Below are positions 44,079 through 52,806 of a stretch of 64,000 nt of DNA, in pieces. Origin of the DNA: Streptomyces albidoflavus (GTDB lineage: Bacteria > Actinomycetota > Actinomycetes > Streptomycetales > Streptomycetaceae); the NCBI RefSeq assembly GCF_000719955.1, contig NZ_JOII01000023.1:27416-91415 (forward strand), read 5' to 3'. The notes beneath the pieces are model-generated. The model made no database searches. It was not told where the DNA came from and saw only the letters and a list, made by a program, of their open reading frames with translations. Both the position numbers and the translations under genes were made by a program. Every line of letters starts with the position of its first letter. Positions within the stretch are counted from its first letter, which is position 1.

Positions 44079-46372
44079 GCCACGACACCGCCACCGGTAT
44101 CCCCGCCCAGGCCGACGCCGAGGCGGCCCCGCACGGGCTCGGGGTCTCGCTGCCGCTCGCCGAGGCCCGCGCCAAGACCGAGGGCACCTTCCCGTACGCC
44201 GCCGACCTGTGGGCCGAGGGGCTGCTCTGGGCCGCCGTGCTGCGCTCGCCGCACGCGCACGCCCGGGTGGTCTCGATCGACACCCGGCAGGCCGCCGGGA
44301 TGCCCGGCGTCCACGCGATCGTCACCCACGAGGACGTGCCCGGCGAGGGGCTGCACGGCCGCTACGGCGCCGACCGGCCCGTCTTCGCCTCCGAGGTCGT
44401 CCGCCACCACGGCGAACCGCTCGCCGCCGTCGCCGCCGACCACCCGGACACCGCCCGGATGGCCGCCGCCGCGATCATGGTCGAGTACGAGGTGCTCCCG
44501 GCCCAGACCGATCCCGAGGAAGCCTTCACCGCCGAACCGCTCCACCCCGACGGCAACGTGGTCCGCCACATCCCGCTGCGCCACGGCGACCAGGAGGCCA
44601 CCGGCGAGACGGTGGTCGAGGGCGTCTACCGCATCGGCCGCCAGGACCCCGCCCCCGTCGGCGCCGAGGCCGGCCTCGCCGTGCCCCGCCCGGACGGCGG
44701 CGTCGAGCTGTACGCCGCCTCCACCGACCCGCACGCCGACCGCGACCGGGCCGCCGCCGTCTACGGGCTCGACCCGGAGCGGGTCAAGGTCGTCGTCACC
44801 GGCGTCCCCGGGGCCACCGCCGACCGCGAGGACCCCGGCTTCCTGCTGCCGCTCGGCCTGCTCGCGATGCGCACCGGCTGCCCGGTCAAACTGGCCGCCA
44901 CCCGCGAGGAGTCGTTCCTCGGCCACGCCCACCGCCACCCCACCCTGCTCCGCTACCGCCACCACGCCGACGCCGAGGGCAGGCTGGTCCGGGTCGAGGC
45001 GCAGATCCTGATGGACTGCGGCGCGTACACCGACTCCTCCCGCGAGTCGCTGGCCGCCGCCGTCGCCTTCGCCTGCGGCCCGTACGTCGTCCCGCACGCC
45101 ACCATCGACGGCTGGGCGGTGCGCACCAACAACCCGCCCGCCGGGCACGTGCGCGGCGAGGGCGCCCTCCAGGTCTGCGCGGCGTACGAGGCGCAGATGG
45201 ACAAGCTCGCCAAGAAGCTCGGCCTGGAGCCGGCCGAGGTCCGGGCGCGTAACGTGCTGGCCACCGGTGACGTGCTGCCCACCGGCCAGACCGTGACCTG
45301 CCCCGCGCCGGTCGCCGAACTCCTCCAGGCCGTCCAGGACTTCCCGCTGCCCGCGCTCCCCAAGGACACCCCCGAGGAGGAGTGGCTGCTGCCCGGCGGC
45401 CCCGAGGGCGCCGGCGAGCCCGGTGCCGTGCGGCGCGGCGTCGGCTACGGGCTGGGCATGGTCCACATGCTCGGGGCCGAGGGCGCCGACGAGGTCTCCA
45501 CCGCCACCGTCCGCGTCCAGGACGGCCGGGCCACCGTCATCTGCGCCGCCGTCGAGACCGGGCAGGGGTTCACCACGCTGGCCCGGCAGATCGTCCAGGA
45601 GACCCTTGGGATCGACGAGGTGGCCGTCGCCCCCGTCGACACCGACCAGCCGCCCGCCGGGCCCTCCTGCCACAGCCGCCACACCTGGGTCTCCGCCGGA
45701 GCCGTCGAGCGCGCCGCCAAGATGGTCCGTACGCAGCTGCTCCAGCCGCTGGCCCACCAGTTCGGCATGTCCACCGAACTCCTCCAGATCACCGACGGCA
45801 AGATCACCTCCTACGACGGGGTGCTCTCCACCACCGTCACCGAGGCGATGGACGGCAAGGAACTCTGGGCCACCGCCCAGTGCCGCCCGCACCCCACCGA
45901 GCCGCTGGACGGCGCCGGGCAGGGGGACGCCTTCGTCGGCCTGGTCTTCTGCGCCGTGCGGGCCGTGGTCGACGTGGACGTGGAGATCGGCTCGGTCCGG
46001 GTGGTCGAGCTGGCCGTCGCCCAGGACGTCGGCCGGGTCCTCAACCCCGCCCAGATCGCCGCCCGTATCGAGGCCGGGCTCACCCAGGGCCTCGGCGCCG
46101 CCCTCACCGAGAACCTGCGCGCGCCCCAGGGCGTCCTGCGCCACCCCGACCTCACCGGGTACGCCCTGCCGACCGCGCTGGACGCCCCCGACATCCGGAT
46201 CGTCCGCCTGGTCGAGGAGCGGGACGTGGTCGCGCCGTTCGGCGCCAAGGCCGCCAGCGCCGTGCCGGTCGTCACCGCCCCGGCCGCCGTCGCCTCCGCC
46301 GTCCGCGCCGCCTCCGGCCGCCCTGTCAACCGCCTGCCGATCCGCCCGCAGGCGGCGGTGGCCCAGAGCTGA
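44075..46372 (+). CDS. molybdopterin-binding large subunit, atypical active site
   Basis: 765 residues of the xanthine dehydrogenase/CO dehydrogenase large-subunit fold (TEGTFPYAADL, LRSPHAHARV; MDCGAYTDSS; NPAQIAARIEAGLTQGLGAALTE). Two expected motifs are altered. The R-G-F/Y-G substrate loop reads RGEGALQ, and the C-terminal G-x-G-E that carries the catalytic glutamate reads GAKAAS (G723-A724-K725). Canonical hydroxylase chemistry is therefore doubtful. GTG 44075 overlaps the upstream stop. It ends at a 16-bp hairpin. Confidence 0.88.
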   Translation: MSHDTATGIPAQADAEAAPHGLGVSLPLAEARAKTEGTFPYAADLWAEGLLWAAVLRSPHAHARVVSIDTRQAAGMPGVHAIVTHEDVPGEGLHGRYGADRPVFASEVVRHHGEPLAAVAADHPDTARMAAAAIMVEYEVLPAQTDPEEAFTAEPLHPDGNVVRHIPLRHGDQEATGETVVEGVYRIGRQDPAPVGAEAGLAVPRPDGGVELYAASTDPHADRDRAAAVYGLDPERVKVVVTGVPGATADREDPGFLLPLGLLAMRTGCPVKLAATREESFLGHAHRHPTLLRYRHHADAEGRLVRVEAQILMDCGAYTDSSRESLAAAVAFACGPYVVPHATIDGWAVRTNNPPAGHVRGEGALQVCAAYEAQMDKLAKKLGLEPAEVRARNVLATGDVLPTGQTVTCPAPVAELLQAVQDFPLPALPKDTPEEEWLLPGGPEGAGEPGAVRRGVGYGLGMVHMLGAEGADEVSTATVRVQDGRATVICAAVETGQGFTTLARQIVQETLGIDEVAVAPVDTDQPPAGPSCHSRHTWVSAGAVERAAKMVRTQLLQPLAHQFGMSTELLQITDGKITSYDGVLSTTVTEAMDGKELWATAQCRPHPTEPLDGAGQGDAFVGLVFCAVRAVVDVDVEIGSVRVVELAVAQDVGRVLNPAQIAARIEAGLTQGLGAALTENLRAPQGVLRHPDLTGYALPTALDAPDIRIVRLVEERDVVAPFGAKAASAVPVVTAPAAVASAVRAASGRPVNRLPIRPQAAVAQS

Positions 46373-46424
46373 GAGAGGTACGGGGGCCCGGATTCCGGGT
46401 CCCCGCACGGCCTCCCCGCACACC

Positions 46425-46464
46425 TCGACGGCCCCGCCCCCTTCTCCTGGGGCGGGGCCGTCGA
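46425..46464. terminator. terminator after the Mo-protein operon
   Basis: TCGACGGCCCCGCCCC (46425-46440) pairs exactly with 46449-46464; 8-nt loop. It lies 20 bp before the tRNA gene's 3' end and may end that transcript too. Confidence 0.85.
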
Positions 46465-46483
46465 CGGGTGGCGGCCGGGACCG

Positions 46484-46555
46484 AGACCGTGGCGGGATTC
46501 GAACCCGCGTTCCTCGCTTTGCAGACGAGTCCCTGAGCCTCTCGGGCACACGGTC
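46484..46555 (-). tRNA. tRNA-Cys(GCA)
   Basis: A seven-base acceptor stem GACCGTG/CACGGTC, D arm CCCGAGAGGCTCAGGG, anticodon stem CTCGT/GCGAG with loop CTGCAAA (GCA at 46520-46522), T arm GCGGG-TTCGAAT-CCCGC, four-base variable loop. U at position 73 is a cysteine identity element. CCA is not encoded. Confidence 0.95.
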
Positions 46556-46838
46556 CTGACCGGGGAAATCTGGGGGATCTCCCCGGCGCACTCACGACGT
46601 TAGGCCCGTGCGGCAGGCGGCCTCAAGCGATCGGGCGGCCACGCAACGCGACTGCCACACTGCCGACACAACCGCGCCCCGGCCCGGCCGCGCCCGCATC
46701 GCTGTGACCCCTGTCGCATCGTCCGGCGCTCCCGGTTCGGCGGACGGGAGAGGGGCCGCGCACGGGTAGGGTGGCCCGGTTGTCGTACGTGGGCCGGGGC
46801 GCGACCCGGCCCGAGCCGAGAGCACCGAATCGGAGACC

Positions 46839-48620
46839 GTGACTACTTCCGCCTCCCATCACCTCTCACCCGCCTTCCCCGGACGGGCCCCCTGGGGTAC
46901 CGCCGGAAAGCTGCGGGCCTGGCAGCAGGCCGCGATGGACAAGTACATCCAGGAGCAGCCGCGCGACTTCCTCGCGGTCGCCACGCCGGGCGCCGGGAAG
47001 ACCACCTTCGCGCTCACCCTGGCCTCCTGGATGCTGCACCACCACGTCGTGCAGCAGGTCACGGTGGTCGCCCCGACCGAGCACCTGAAGAAGCAGTGGG
47101 CCGAGGCCGCCGCCCGGATAGGCATCAAGCTGGACCCGGAGTACAGCGCCGGGCCGCTCAGCAAGGAGTACCAGGGCGTCGCCGTCACCTACGCCGGTGT
47201 GGGCGTCCGGCCGATGCTCCACCGCAACCGGGTCGAGCAGCGCAAGACCCTCGTCATCCTCGACGAGATCCACCACGCCGGTGACTCGAAGTCCTGGGGC
47301 GAGGCGTGCCTGGAGGCGTTCGAGCCGGCCACCCGCCGGCTCGCCCTCACCGGCACCCCGTTCCGCTCGGACACCAACCCGATCCCCTTCGTCACGTACG
47401 AGGAGGGCAACGACGGCATCCGCCGCTCCGCCGCCGACTACACGTACGGCTACGGCAGCGCGCTCGGCGACGGCGTCGTCCGCCCCGTGATCTTCCTCAG
47501 CTACAGCGGGCAGATGCGGTGGCGCACCAAGGCGGGCGACGAGATCGCCGCCCGGCTCGGCGAACCGATGACCAAGGACGCCGTCTCGCAGGCCTGGCGC
47601 ACCGCGCTCGACCCGCGCGGCGACTGGATGCCCAACGTGCTGCGCGCCGCCGACCAGCGGCTGACCGAGGTCCGCAAGGCCATCCCCGACGCGGGGGCGC
47701 TGGTCATCGCCACCGACCAGGACCAGGCCCGCGCCTACGCCAAGCTGATCCGCGAGATCACCGGGAACAAGGCGACCCTCGTCCTCTCCGACGACTCGGG
47801 CGCCTCGCAGCGCATCGACGACTTCAGCAAGAGCGACGACCGGTGGATGGTGGCCGTCCGGATGGTCTCCGAGGGCGTCGACGTGCCGCGCCTGGCCGTC
47901 GGCGTCTACGCCACCACCATCTCCACCCCGCTCTTCTTCGCGCAGGCCGTCGGGCGTTTCGTGCGGTCCCGGCGGCGCGGCGAGACCGCCTCGGTCTTCC
48001 TGCCGACCGTCCCCATGCTGCTCGGCTTCGCCAACGAGATGGAGGTCGAGCGCGACCACGTCCTCGACAAGCCGAAGAAGGACGGCGAGGAGGACCCGTA
48101 CGCCGAGTCCGAGAAGGAGATGGACGAGGCCAACAAGGAGCAGGACGAGGACACCGGGGAGCAGGAGCAGTTCTCCTTCGAAGCCCTGGAGTCCGAGGCC
48201 GTCTTCGACCGGGTCCTCTTCGACGGCGCCGAGTTCGGCATGCAGGCCCACCCCGGTTCCGAGGAGGAGCAGGACTACCTCGGCATCCCCGGGCTCCTCG
48301 AACCCGACCAGGTTCAGCTGCTCCTCCAGAAGCGGCAGGCCCGGCAGATCGCGCACAGCCGCAAGAAGCCCGACAGCGAGGCCGACCTGCTCGAACTGCC
48401 CGCCGAGCGCCGGCCCGTCGTCTCCCACAAGGAGCTGCTGGAACTGCGTAAGCAGCTCAACACGCTGGTGGGGGCGTACGTCCACCAGACCGGGAAGCCG
48501 CACGGGGTCATCCACAACGAGCTGCGGCGGGCGTGCGGGGGGCCGCCCAGCGCGGAGGCCACTGCTGGGCAGATCCGGCAGCGGATCGACAAAGTGCGGG
48601 AATGGGCGACGCGGGGCTGA
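46839..48620 (+). CDS. SF2 DEAD/DEAH-box helicase
   Basis: 593 residues. Walker A ATPGAGKTTFALTLAS, motif II LVILDEIHHAGD, motif III LTGTPFRS, motif VI AQAVGRFVRSRRRGE. An acidic stretch (about 415-445, EEDPYAESEKEMDEANKEQDEDTGEQEQF) and a C-terminal helical part (KELLELRKQLNTLVGAYVHQTGKPHG) resembling helicase-associated domains follow. The probable role is ATP-dependent nucleic-acid remodelling; no partner is seen. Start GTG 46839 follows GGAG closely. Common next to a tRNA in Streptomyces genomes. Confidence 0.88.
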   Translation: MTTSASHHLSPAFPGRAPWGTAGKLRAWQQAAMDKYIQEQPRDFLAVATPGAGKTTFALTLASWMLHHHVVQQVTVVAPTEHLKKQWAEAAARIGIKLDPEYSAGPLSKEYQGVAVTYAGVGVRPMLHRNRVEQRKTLVILDEIHHAGDSKSWGEACLEAFEPATRRLALTGTPFRSDTNPIPFVTYEEGNDGIRRSAADYTYGYGSALGDGVVRPVIFLSYSGQMRWRTKAGDEIAARLGEPMTKDAVSQAWRTALDPRGDWMPNVLRAADQRLTEVRKAIPDAGALVIATDQDQARAYAKLIREITGNKATLVLSDDSGASQRIDDFSKSDDRWMVAVRMVSEGVDVPRLAVGVYATTISTPLFFAQAVGRFVRSRRRGETASVFLPTVPMLLGFANEMEVERDHVLDKPKKDGEEDPYAESEKEMDEANKEQDEDTGEQEQFSFEALESEAVFDRVLFDGAEFGMQAHPGSEEEQDYLGIPGLLEPDQVQLLLQKRQARQIAHSRKKPDSEADLLELPAERRPVVSHKELLELRKQLNTLVGAYVHQTGKPHGVIHNELRRACGGPPSAEATAGQIRQRIDKVREWATRG

Positions 48621-48687
48621 CCTTTTACGGGGTGCCCTGTGCGGGGCTCGGCCTTTCGGCTCGGCCCTGCGGGCCTTGCGGAGGGGT

Positions 48688-48737
48688 GGCCTCAAACGCC
48701 GGCCGGGCTTGAACGGGCCTCAGGCGCCGGCCGGGCT
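48688..48737 (+). repeat. two forward copies of the dispersed ~22-bp repeat
   Basis: Copies at 48688-48709 and 48716-48737 have the CCGGCCGGGCT core of the 35.4-kb cluster. They lie between the helicase stop and the convergent MFS stop. Confidence 0.85.
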
Positions 48738-48767
48738 GAGTCTGGTCGGTTGATGGCGACCGGGCGG

Positions 48768-50081
48768 TCAGGGCGCGCTCGTGCCTGTCAGGTCCGCCGC
48801 CTTCACCCGGCGGAGGAACGGGATCACGGTCGTCAGGGCCAGGACGGAGATGACCGCGAACACCGTTCGCGTGCCCAGGAGTTCGGCCAGGAGGCCCGCT
48901 GCCGCCGTGCCGATCGGGAGGGCGCCGTAGCAGAGCAGGCGGGAGGCGGCGGTGTAGCGGCCGAGGAGGGCGTCGGGGACCTTGTGCTGGGTGAGGGTGC
49001 GGCTGTTGACGGCCCAGAGGGTGCCGCCCATGCCGCCGAGGAAGGCGCCGGCGGCGACCGCCCAGAGGCTGGTGGTGAGGGCCGGCAGGGCGGTCATGGC
49101 GCAGGTGCCCAGGAGGTCGGCGAGCATCGCGCGGCGCGGGCCGAGGAGGCGGTTGACCCAGGTCACGGTGGCCGCGCCGACGAGGCCGCCGATGCCGAGG
49201 CCGCTGAGGAGGAAGCCGTACTCGCCGGGGCCCAGGCCCATCGCCTGGTGGGCGTGGAGCGGCATGAGGGCGAGCCAGGCGCCCCAGACGGCGTTGAGGG
49301 CGGCGGCGGTCAGGGAGAGGGTGCGCAGGACGGGGTCCCGCCACAGGAGGCGGAGCCCTTCGGCGATGCGGGTGTTGACCGGGACCGCGGGCGTGCCCGG
49401 GGCGGGGGCGGCGGGGCGGAAGCGGCCGGCCAGGAGGACGAGGAGGAGGGCGGCCGCCGCGTAGGTGACGCCGATCGCGCCGAGGGCCAGGCCGGTACCG
49501 GCGGCGAGCAGCAGCCCTCCGACGAAGGGGCCCGCGAACTCCTGGCCGACCGTCTCGGCCCCGACCATCCAGGCGTTGACGCGGGGCCGGTGTTCGCGGG
49601 TCACCGCCGCCGGGACCAGGGCGGAGCCGGCCGTCGCGGCCAGCACGTCGGCGACGCCGAGCACGGCCCCGGCGGCCAGGAGCCGGCCGAGGGTGAGATG
49701 GCCGGTGACGGCGGCGGCGAACAGGCCGCCCATCGCGGCTACCCGGGCGGCGCCCGCGAGCCAGAGCAGCATCCGCCGGTCGAAGCGGTCGACGACGACG
49801 CCGATGTGCAGGGCGGTGAGCAGCCAGGGCAGCGTCAGGGCGAGTGAGGCCGTGGTGACGAGGGCGGGGGAGTCGGTGAGGCGGACCGCGAGGAGGGGGA
49901 GCGCCAGCCGCATCACGCCGTCGGCGAGGTTGGTGACGGCGGTGAAGCCGACCAGCACGGCGCCGTTGCGGCGGGAGGGGTCGGGTGGCGGTACGGGCCG
50001 CCGGTCGCCGTGCGCCTCCGGTCCCTCCGGTTCCGACGGCTTCTTCGGTTCTGTCCGCCCCGGTGTGCTCGTGATGGTCAT
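48768..50081 (-). CDS. MFS exporter
   Basis: 437 residues of the MFS_3 type (NLADGVMRLALPLLAVRLTDSPALVTTASLALTLPWLL; DRFDRRMLLW loop motif), with about 12 helices. ATG 50081 is preceded by AGG. It is divergent from the CGNR gene over 180 bp. Drug or metabolite efflux is likely; the substrate is unknown. Confidence 0.9.
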   Translation of the reverse strand: MTITSTPGRTEPKKPSEPEGPEAHGDRRPVPPPDPSRRNGAVLVGFTAVTNLADGVMRLALPLLAVRLTDSPALVTTASLALTLPWLLTALHIGVVVDRFDRRMLLWLAGAARVAAMGGLFAAAVTGHLTLGRLLAAGAVLGVADVLAATAGSALVPAAVTREHRPRVNAWMVGAETVGQEFAGPFVGGLLLAAGTGLALGAIGVTYAAAALLLVLLAGRFRPAAPAPGTPAVPVNTRIAEGLRLLWRDPVLRTLSLTAAALNAVWGAWLALMPLHAHQAMGLGPGEYGFLLSGLGIGGLVGAATVTWVNRLLGPRRAMLADLLGTCAMTALPALTTSLWAVAAGAFLGGMGGTLWAVNSRTLTQHKVPDALLGRYTAASRLLCYGALPIGTAAAGLLAELLGTRTVFAVISVLALTTVIPFLRRVKAADLTGTSAP

Positions 50082-50130
50082 CCTGGCCGCCCCCTTGGCT
50101 CCGACGCTCGTCGGCTCTGCTCACCGTCTA

Positions 50131-50204
50131 TCGCGTTAGCTGGTGAGTGGACGATGGCACGGGGGCGCCCGGCTCCGCAACCGGTAAAACGGTTAGCCGG
50201 TAGT
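50131..50204. promoter_or_regulatory. duplicated GTTAGCYGGT motif in the MFS/CGNR divergent region
   Basis: GTTAGCTGGT (50135-50144) and GTTAGCCGGT (50192-50201) are direct repeats, the first beside the minus-strand -10-like TAGACG, the second beside TAGTGT for the CGNR gene. An AACCG-N6-CGGTT palindrome (50179-50194) overlaps the second. The arrangement suggests one regulator acting on both promoters, perhaps the CGNR protein itself. Confidence 0.45.
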
Positions 50205-50261
50205 GTGGGTGGGAGTGCGGGACGATGGGGGACGCGGAACGGCGATCGGAAGGCGCAGGTC

Positions 50262-50804
50262 ATGCTCGCAACGCCCGCCCTGGCGGCACTGGTGGAGGCG
50301 TTCGCCAACACCCTCGACGTGGACGAGGTGACGGACGCCCTCGCCACCCCGGAGGAACTCGCCGCCTGGCTCCGCGAGTACGAGGAGCTCGACGCCCCGG
50401 ACGCGATCTCGCCCGAGGCCCACCGCGACTACCTGGCGCTCCGCGCCGGTCTCCGCGAGGAGATGGGGGCCCGGGTCGGCGACGTCCCCGACCCCGCCCT
50501 GCTGGCGGCGGCCGACGAGGCACTGGCCGCACACCCCGTCGCCGTCTCGGTCACCGGCGCACTACGACCCGCCCCGGGAACCCCGGCGGACCGCCTGCCC
50601 CTGACCCGGCTGGCGATCGCCTGGAGCAGCCTGGTCGCCACGGGGGACGCCGCCCGCCTCAAGCGGTGCGCGGAGCACACCTGCGCCTGGGTCTTCTGGG
50701 ACGTCTCGAAGAACCGCAGCCGCCGCTGGTGCTCCATGCAGGTCTGCGGCAACCGCAACAAGTCCCGTACGTACGCGGCACGGAGGCGGGGGCAGGGGGG
50801 TTGA
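50262..50804 (+). CDS. CGNR zinc-finger protein (ABATE domain)
   Basis: 180 residues: an ABATE-like helical domain (LAALVEAFANTLDVDEVTDALATPEELAAWL) then the CGNR finger (RCAEHTCAWVFWDVSKNRSRRWCSMQVCGNRNKSRTY is represented by C..C, WCS and CGN). Divergent from an MFS exporter, a recurrent pairing for which regulation of the exporter is the simplest idea. ATG 50262 follows GGAAGG. It converges on the methyltransferase gene with 24 bp between stops. Confidence 0.87.
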   Translation: MLATPALAALVEAFANTLDVDEVTDALATPEELAAWLREYEELDAPDAISPEAHRDYLALRAGLREEMGARVGDVPDPALLAAADEALAAHPVAVSVTGALRPAPGTPADRLPLTRLAIAWSSLVATGDAARLKRCAEHTCAWVFWDVSKNRSRRWCSMQVCGNRNKSRTYAARRRGQGG

Positions 50805-50828
50805 CCCGGCAGGCTCCTGGGGGGGGGA

Positions 50829-52010
50829 TCAGACCTCCCAGGAGTCGGCAGGGTCGTCCAGCCAGGCCGACTGCGCCGCCTCGGTCAGGGTCAGCCCGAA
50901 GCGCTCATGGCCCGGCCGGCCCCGCTCCTCCCACCAGGCGAGCGCCGCCTCGGCCTCGTCCCACAACCGGCGCGGGCCGGACTGCCAGACGCGGGCCGTG
51001 TCGCCGTCGCGGAACATCGCGCACGCCCAGGAACGGTCGCTGAGCCCGTAGAACCACACCGGCCGGGCGCCGTCGCGCTTCTCGGCGGCCACGTTCACAC
51101 AGGCGGGGACGCGCAGCCCCAGCGCGAACCGCCCGGCTCCGAATCGGTCCCCGGTGAACGCCTCCTCCGCCGCCATGGACGTGGTCTCCTCACCGACGGC
51201 CACCGTGTCCGGCACGTACGCGCGGTGCTCCACGGGTGGCAGCCGCTGGGACCGGAGTTTCATGAACTCCACCGGCCCGGCGAAGGTCCCCGACGCGCTG
51301 CGCCCGTCCTCGGCGACGACCAGCCGGGCGATCGCGTCCGCGTTGCTGTAGTGCGTCCCCCAGGGGGCCACGATGACGGCGCCGGGCCGGGCCTGGCGCA
51401 CCCAGGCGAAGGGGAGCGACCGGAGCCCGCACGTCGCGACGATCCGGTCGTAGGGCGCACCCTCCGGGAAGCCCCGGAACCCGTCGCCGTGCACCACGCG
51501 CACCGGCGCCCCGGACGCACGCAGGGCCCGCCGGGCCCGCTCGGCCACGGCGCCGTCCACCTCCACGGTGACGACGTTCCCGGCGCCGGTCCGGTGTGCG
51601 AGCAGGGCGGCGTTCCACCCGGTCCCCGTGCCGATCTCCAGCACGCGCTGCCCCGCGCGCACGTCCAGCGCGCGCAGCATCCGGAACACCACGCTGGGCA
51701 TGGACGCCGACGAGGTCGACACCTGACCCGGCTCCGTACCCCGGTGCCGTCCGTCGTCCCACTGGGTGACGATCGGCACGTCGGCGTCGGCGTACGCGAG
51801 CCAGGACTCCGGATCGCCGGACCGTGAGACGGGGACGCTGCGGGCCGCCTCCATGGCGAAGGGCCACATCAGCTCGGGCAGGAACGCCGAGCGCGGCACC
51901 TCGGTGAAGGCGGGCAACCAGTCGGGCGTGAGGGCCCCGCCGGCCATGAGGGCACGCCCCAGCCCGGTGTGGCTGGGGCGTCCCTGTTGTACGTGGTCGG
52001 CCACGGTCAC
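50829..52010 (-). CDS. PCMT-type O-methyltransferase, candidate aspartimide-forming RiPP enzyme
   Basis: 393 residues. Homologous to protein-L-isoaspartate O-methyltransferase: QVSTSSASMPSVVFRMLRAL replaces the usual TISQP substrate loop, SAM motif I VLEIGTGTGWNAALL, then VTVEVDGAVAERARRAL and ATCGLRSLPFAW. About 150 extra C-terminal residues beyond the housekeeping PCMT length are typical of the RiPP-associated group, in which methylation of a peptide Asp leads to aspartimide. GTG 52010 overlaps the stop of the 42-codon peptide gene (GTGA), so the two are translationally coupled. A repair enzyme is the alternative but would not explain the coupling. Confidence 0.85.
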   Translation of the reverse strand: MTVADHVQQGRPSHTGLGRALMAGGALTPDWLPAFTEVPRSAFLPELMWPFAMEAARSVPVSRSGDPESWLAYADADVPIVTQWDDGRHRGTEPGQVSTSSASMPSVVFRMLRALDVRAGQRVLEIGTGTGWNAALLAHRTGAGNVVTVEVDGAVAERARRALRASGAPVRVVHGDGFRGFPEGAPYDRIVATCGLRSLPFAWVRQARPGAVIVAPWGTHYSNADAIARLVVAEDGRSASGTFAGPVEFMKLRSQRLPPVEHRAYVPDTVAVGEETTSMAAEEAFTGDRFGAGRFALGLRVPACVNVAAEKRDGARPVWFYGLSDRSWACAMFRDGDTARVWQSGPRRLWDEAEAALAWWEERGRPGHERFGLTLTEAAQSAWLDDPADSWEV

Positions 52011-52135
52011 GCGGCCTTCTTGGGCGGGTTCGGCACGCCCGGACCGCCGTCCGGGCTCGGCGGCTGGTGCGGTCCGGGGTAGGGCTCGCCGGGCAGGCCG
52101 TCGTCGCCGCCACTCGCGTGCAGGTCGGTCTTCAT
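52007..52135 (-). CDS. 42-residue Pro/Gly-rich peptide, candidate RiPP precursor
   Basis: AAGGAGAAGC directly before ATG 52135 is the best ribosome site of the region. The peptide begins MKTDLHASGGDDGLPGEPYP and ends GVPNPPKKAA. It contains Asp-Gly at D12-G13 and D29-G30, the dipeptide most prone to aspartimide formation, and has no Cys, Ser/Thr-rich core or membrane helix. Its stop overlaps the methyltransferase start. It could be the substrate, with D29 in the sequence SPDGGPG a good candidate site. No leader/core boundary can be assigned. Confidence 0.7.
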   Translation of the reverse strand: MKTDLHASGGDDGLPGEPYPGPHQPPSPDGGPGVPNPPKKAA

Positions 52136-52201
52136 GCTTCTCCTTGTGTGTGGGGTGTTGCGTGTTGTGTGTGTTTACGAGCCTCGCCGGGCCGGCGACC
52201 G

Positions 52202-52603
52202 TCACATCGACGACCGGGCGAAGTGGGAGGGGCGCGCCGTCGTGAAGAGGGGGCGTGCGGTGAGCCGGTACCAGGCCGGGCCCTCACGGGCGGTGAAGCA
52301 GTACGGGTAGCCGGTCGCGAGGCGGTCGGTGACGTCCTCGGCATACGTCAGGTCGGCTGCCCAGAAACGGAGTTGGGAGGGCGCGTGCTCCGCTCCGGGT
52401 GGTGCAGGGCGCAGGGCGCCGGCCGGGAGATGGGTGGTGCGCGGGTCAGGGTCGAGGGCGTCGGCGAGGCGATGGGCCTGGCGGCGGAGCCAGCGGAGGG
52501 CGAGGCGGCGGGTCGGGGCGAGGGTTCCCCCGAGGAAGACGCTCCGGGCGCCACTCCCGCCGTGCGCGTCTGCCAGGTACTCGACGTGCTCGACGCCGGT
52601 CAC
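52202..52603 (-). CDS. hypothetical protein of the PCMT operon
   Basis: 133 residues, no recognised domain. It starts with GTG 52603 inside the stop of the upstream gene (GTGA). Aromatic and charged C-terminal half (FWAADLTYAEDVTDRLATGYPYCFTAREGPAWYRLTARPLF). Soluble by sequence. A 66-bp gap with lower GC separates it from the peptide gene, where an internal promoter could lie. Confidence 0.7.
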   Translation of the reverse strand: MTGVEHVEYLADAHGGSGARSVFLGGTLAPTRRLALRWLRRQAHRLADALDPDPRTTHLPAGALRPAPPGAEHAPSQLRFWAADLTYAEDVTDRLATGYPYCFTAREGPAWYRLTARPLFTTARPSHFARSSM

Positions 52604-52806
52604 GACTGCCCCCGCGCCCACCGGCGTAAGCGGTTCTCCTCGTTCATCCGGGTGCGGAGTTCGCGCAGGAGGGCGGAGTCTTCGGCATCGTCCTTGTCCG
52701 GTTCGAGGCCGGGTCCCGGGGAGTGGCGCGGGCACGCGCAGGGCGGGTAGCGGAGCGGATTGAACTCCGGCGGCCCCTGTGCGGGCGCCGGCTCCTCGCC
52801 GGTCAC
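52600..52806 (-). CDS. small hypothetical protein
   Basis: 68 residues. GTG 52806 overlaps the stop of the first gene (GTGA), and its own stop overlaps the next start. It has a CAC motif in a Pro-rich first half and an acidic/basic helical second half (EDSALLRELRTRMNEENRLRRWARG). No function recognised. Confidence 0.65.
   Translation of the reverse strand: MTGEEPAPAQGPPEFNPLRYPPCACPRHSPGPGLEPDKDDAEDSALLRELRTRMNEENRLRRWARGQS

Noticed and set aside
50814..50844. Terminator between the CGNR and methyltransferase genes
   Set aside because: CTCCTGGG/CCCAGGAG can pair, but the loop is 15 nt and one arm is inside the coding end; too weak to list.
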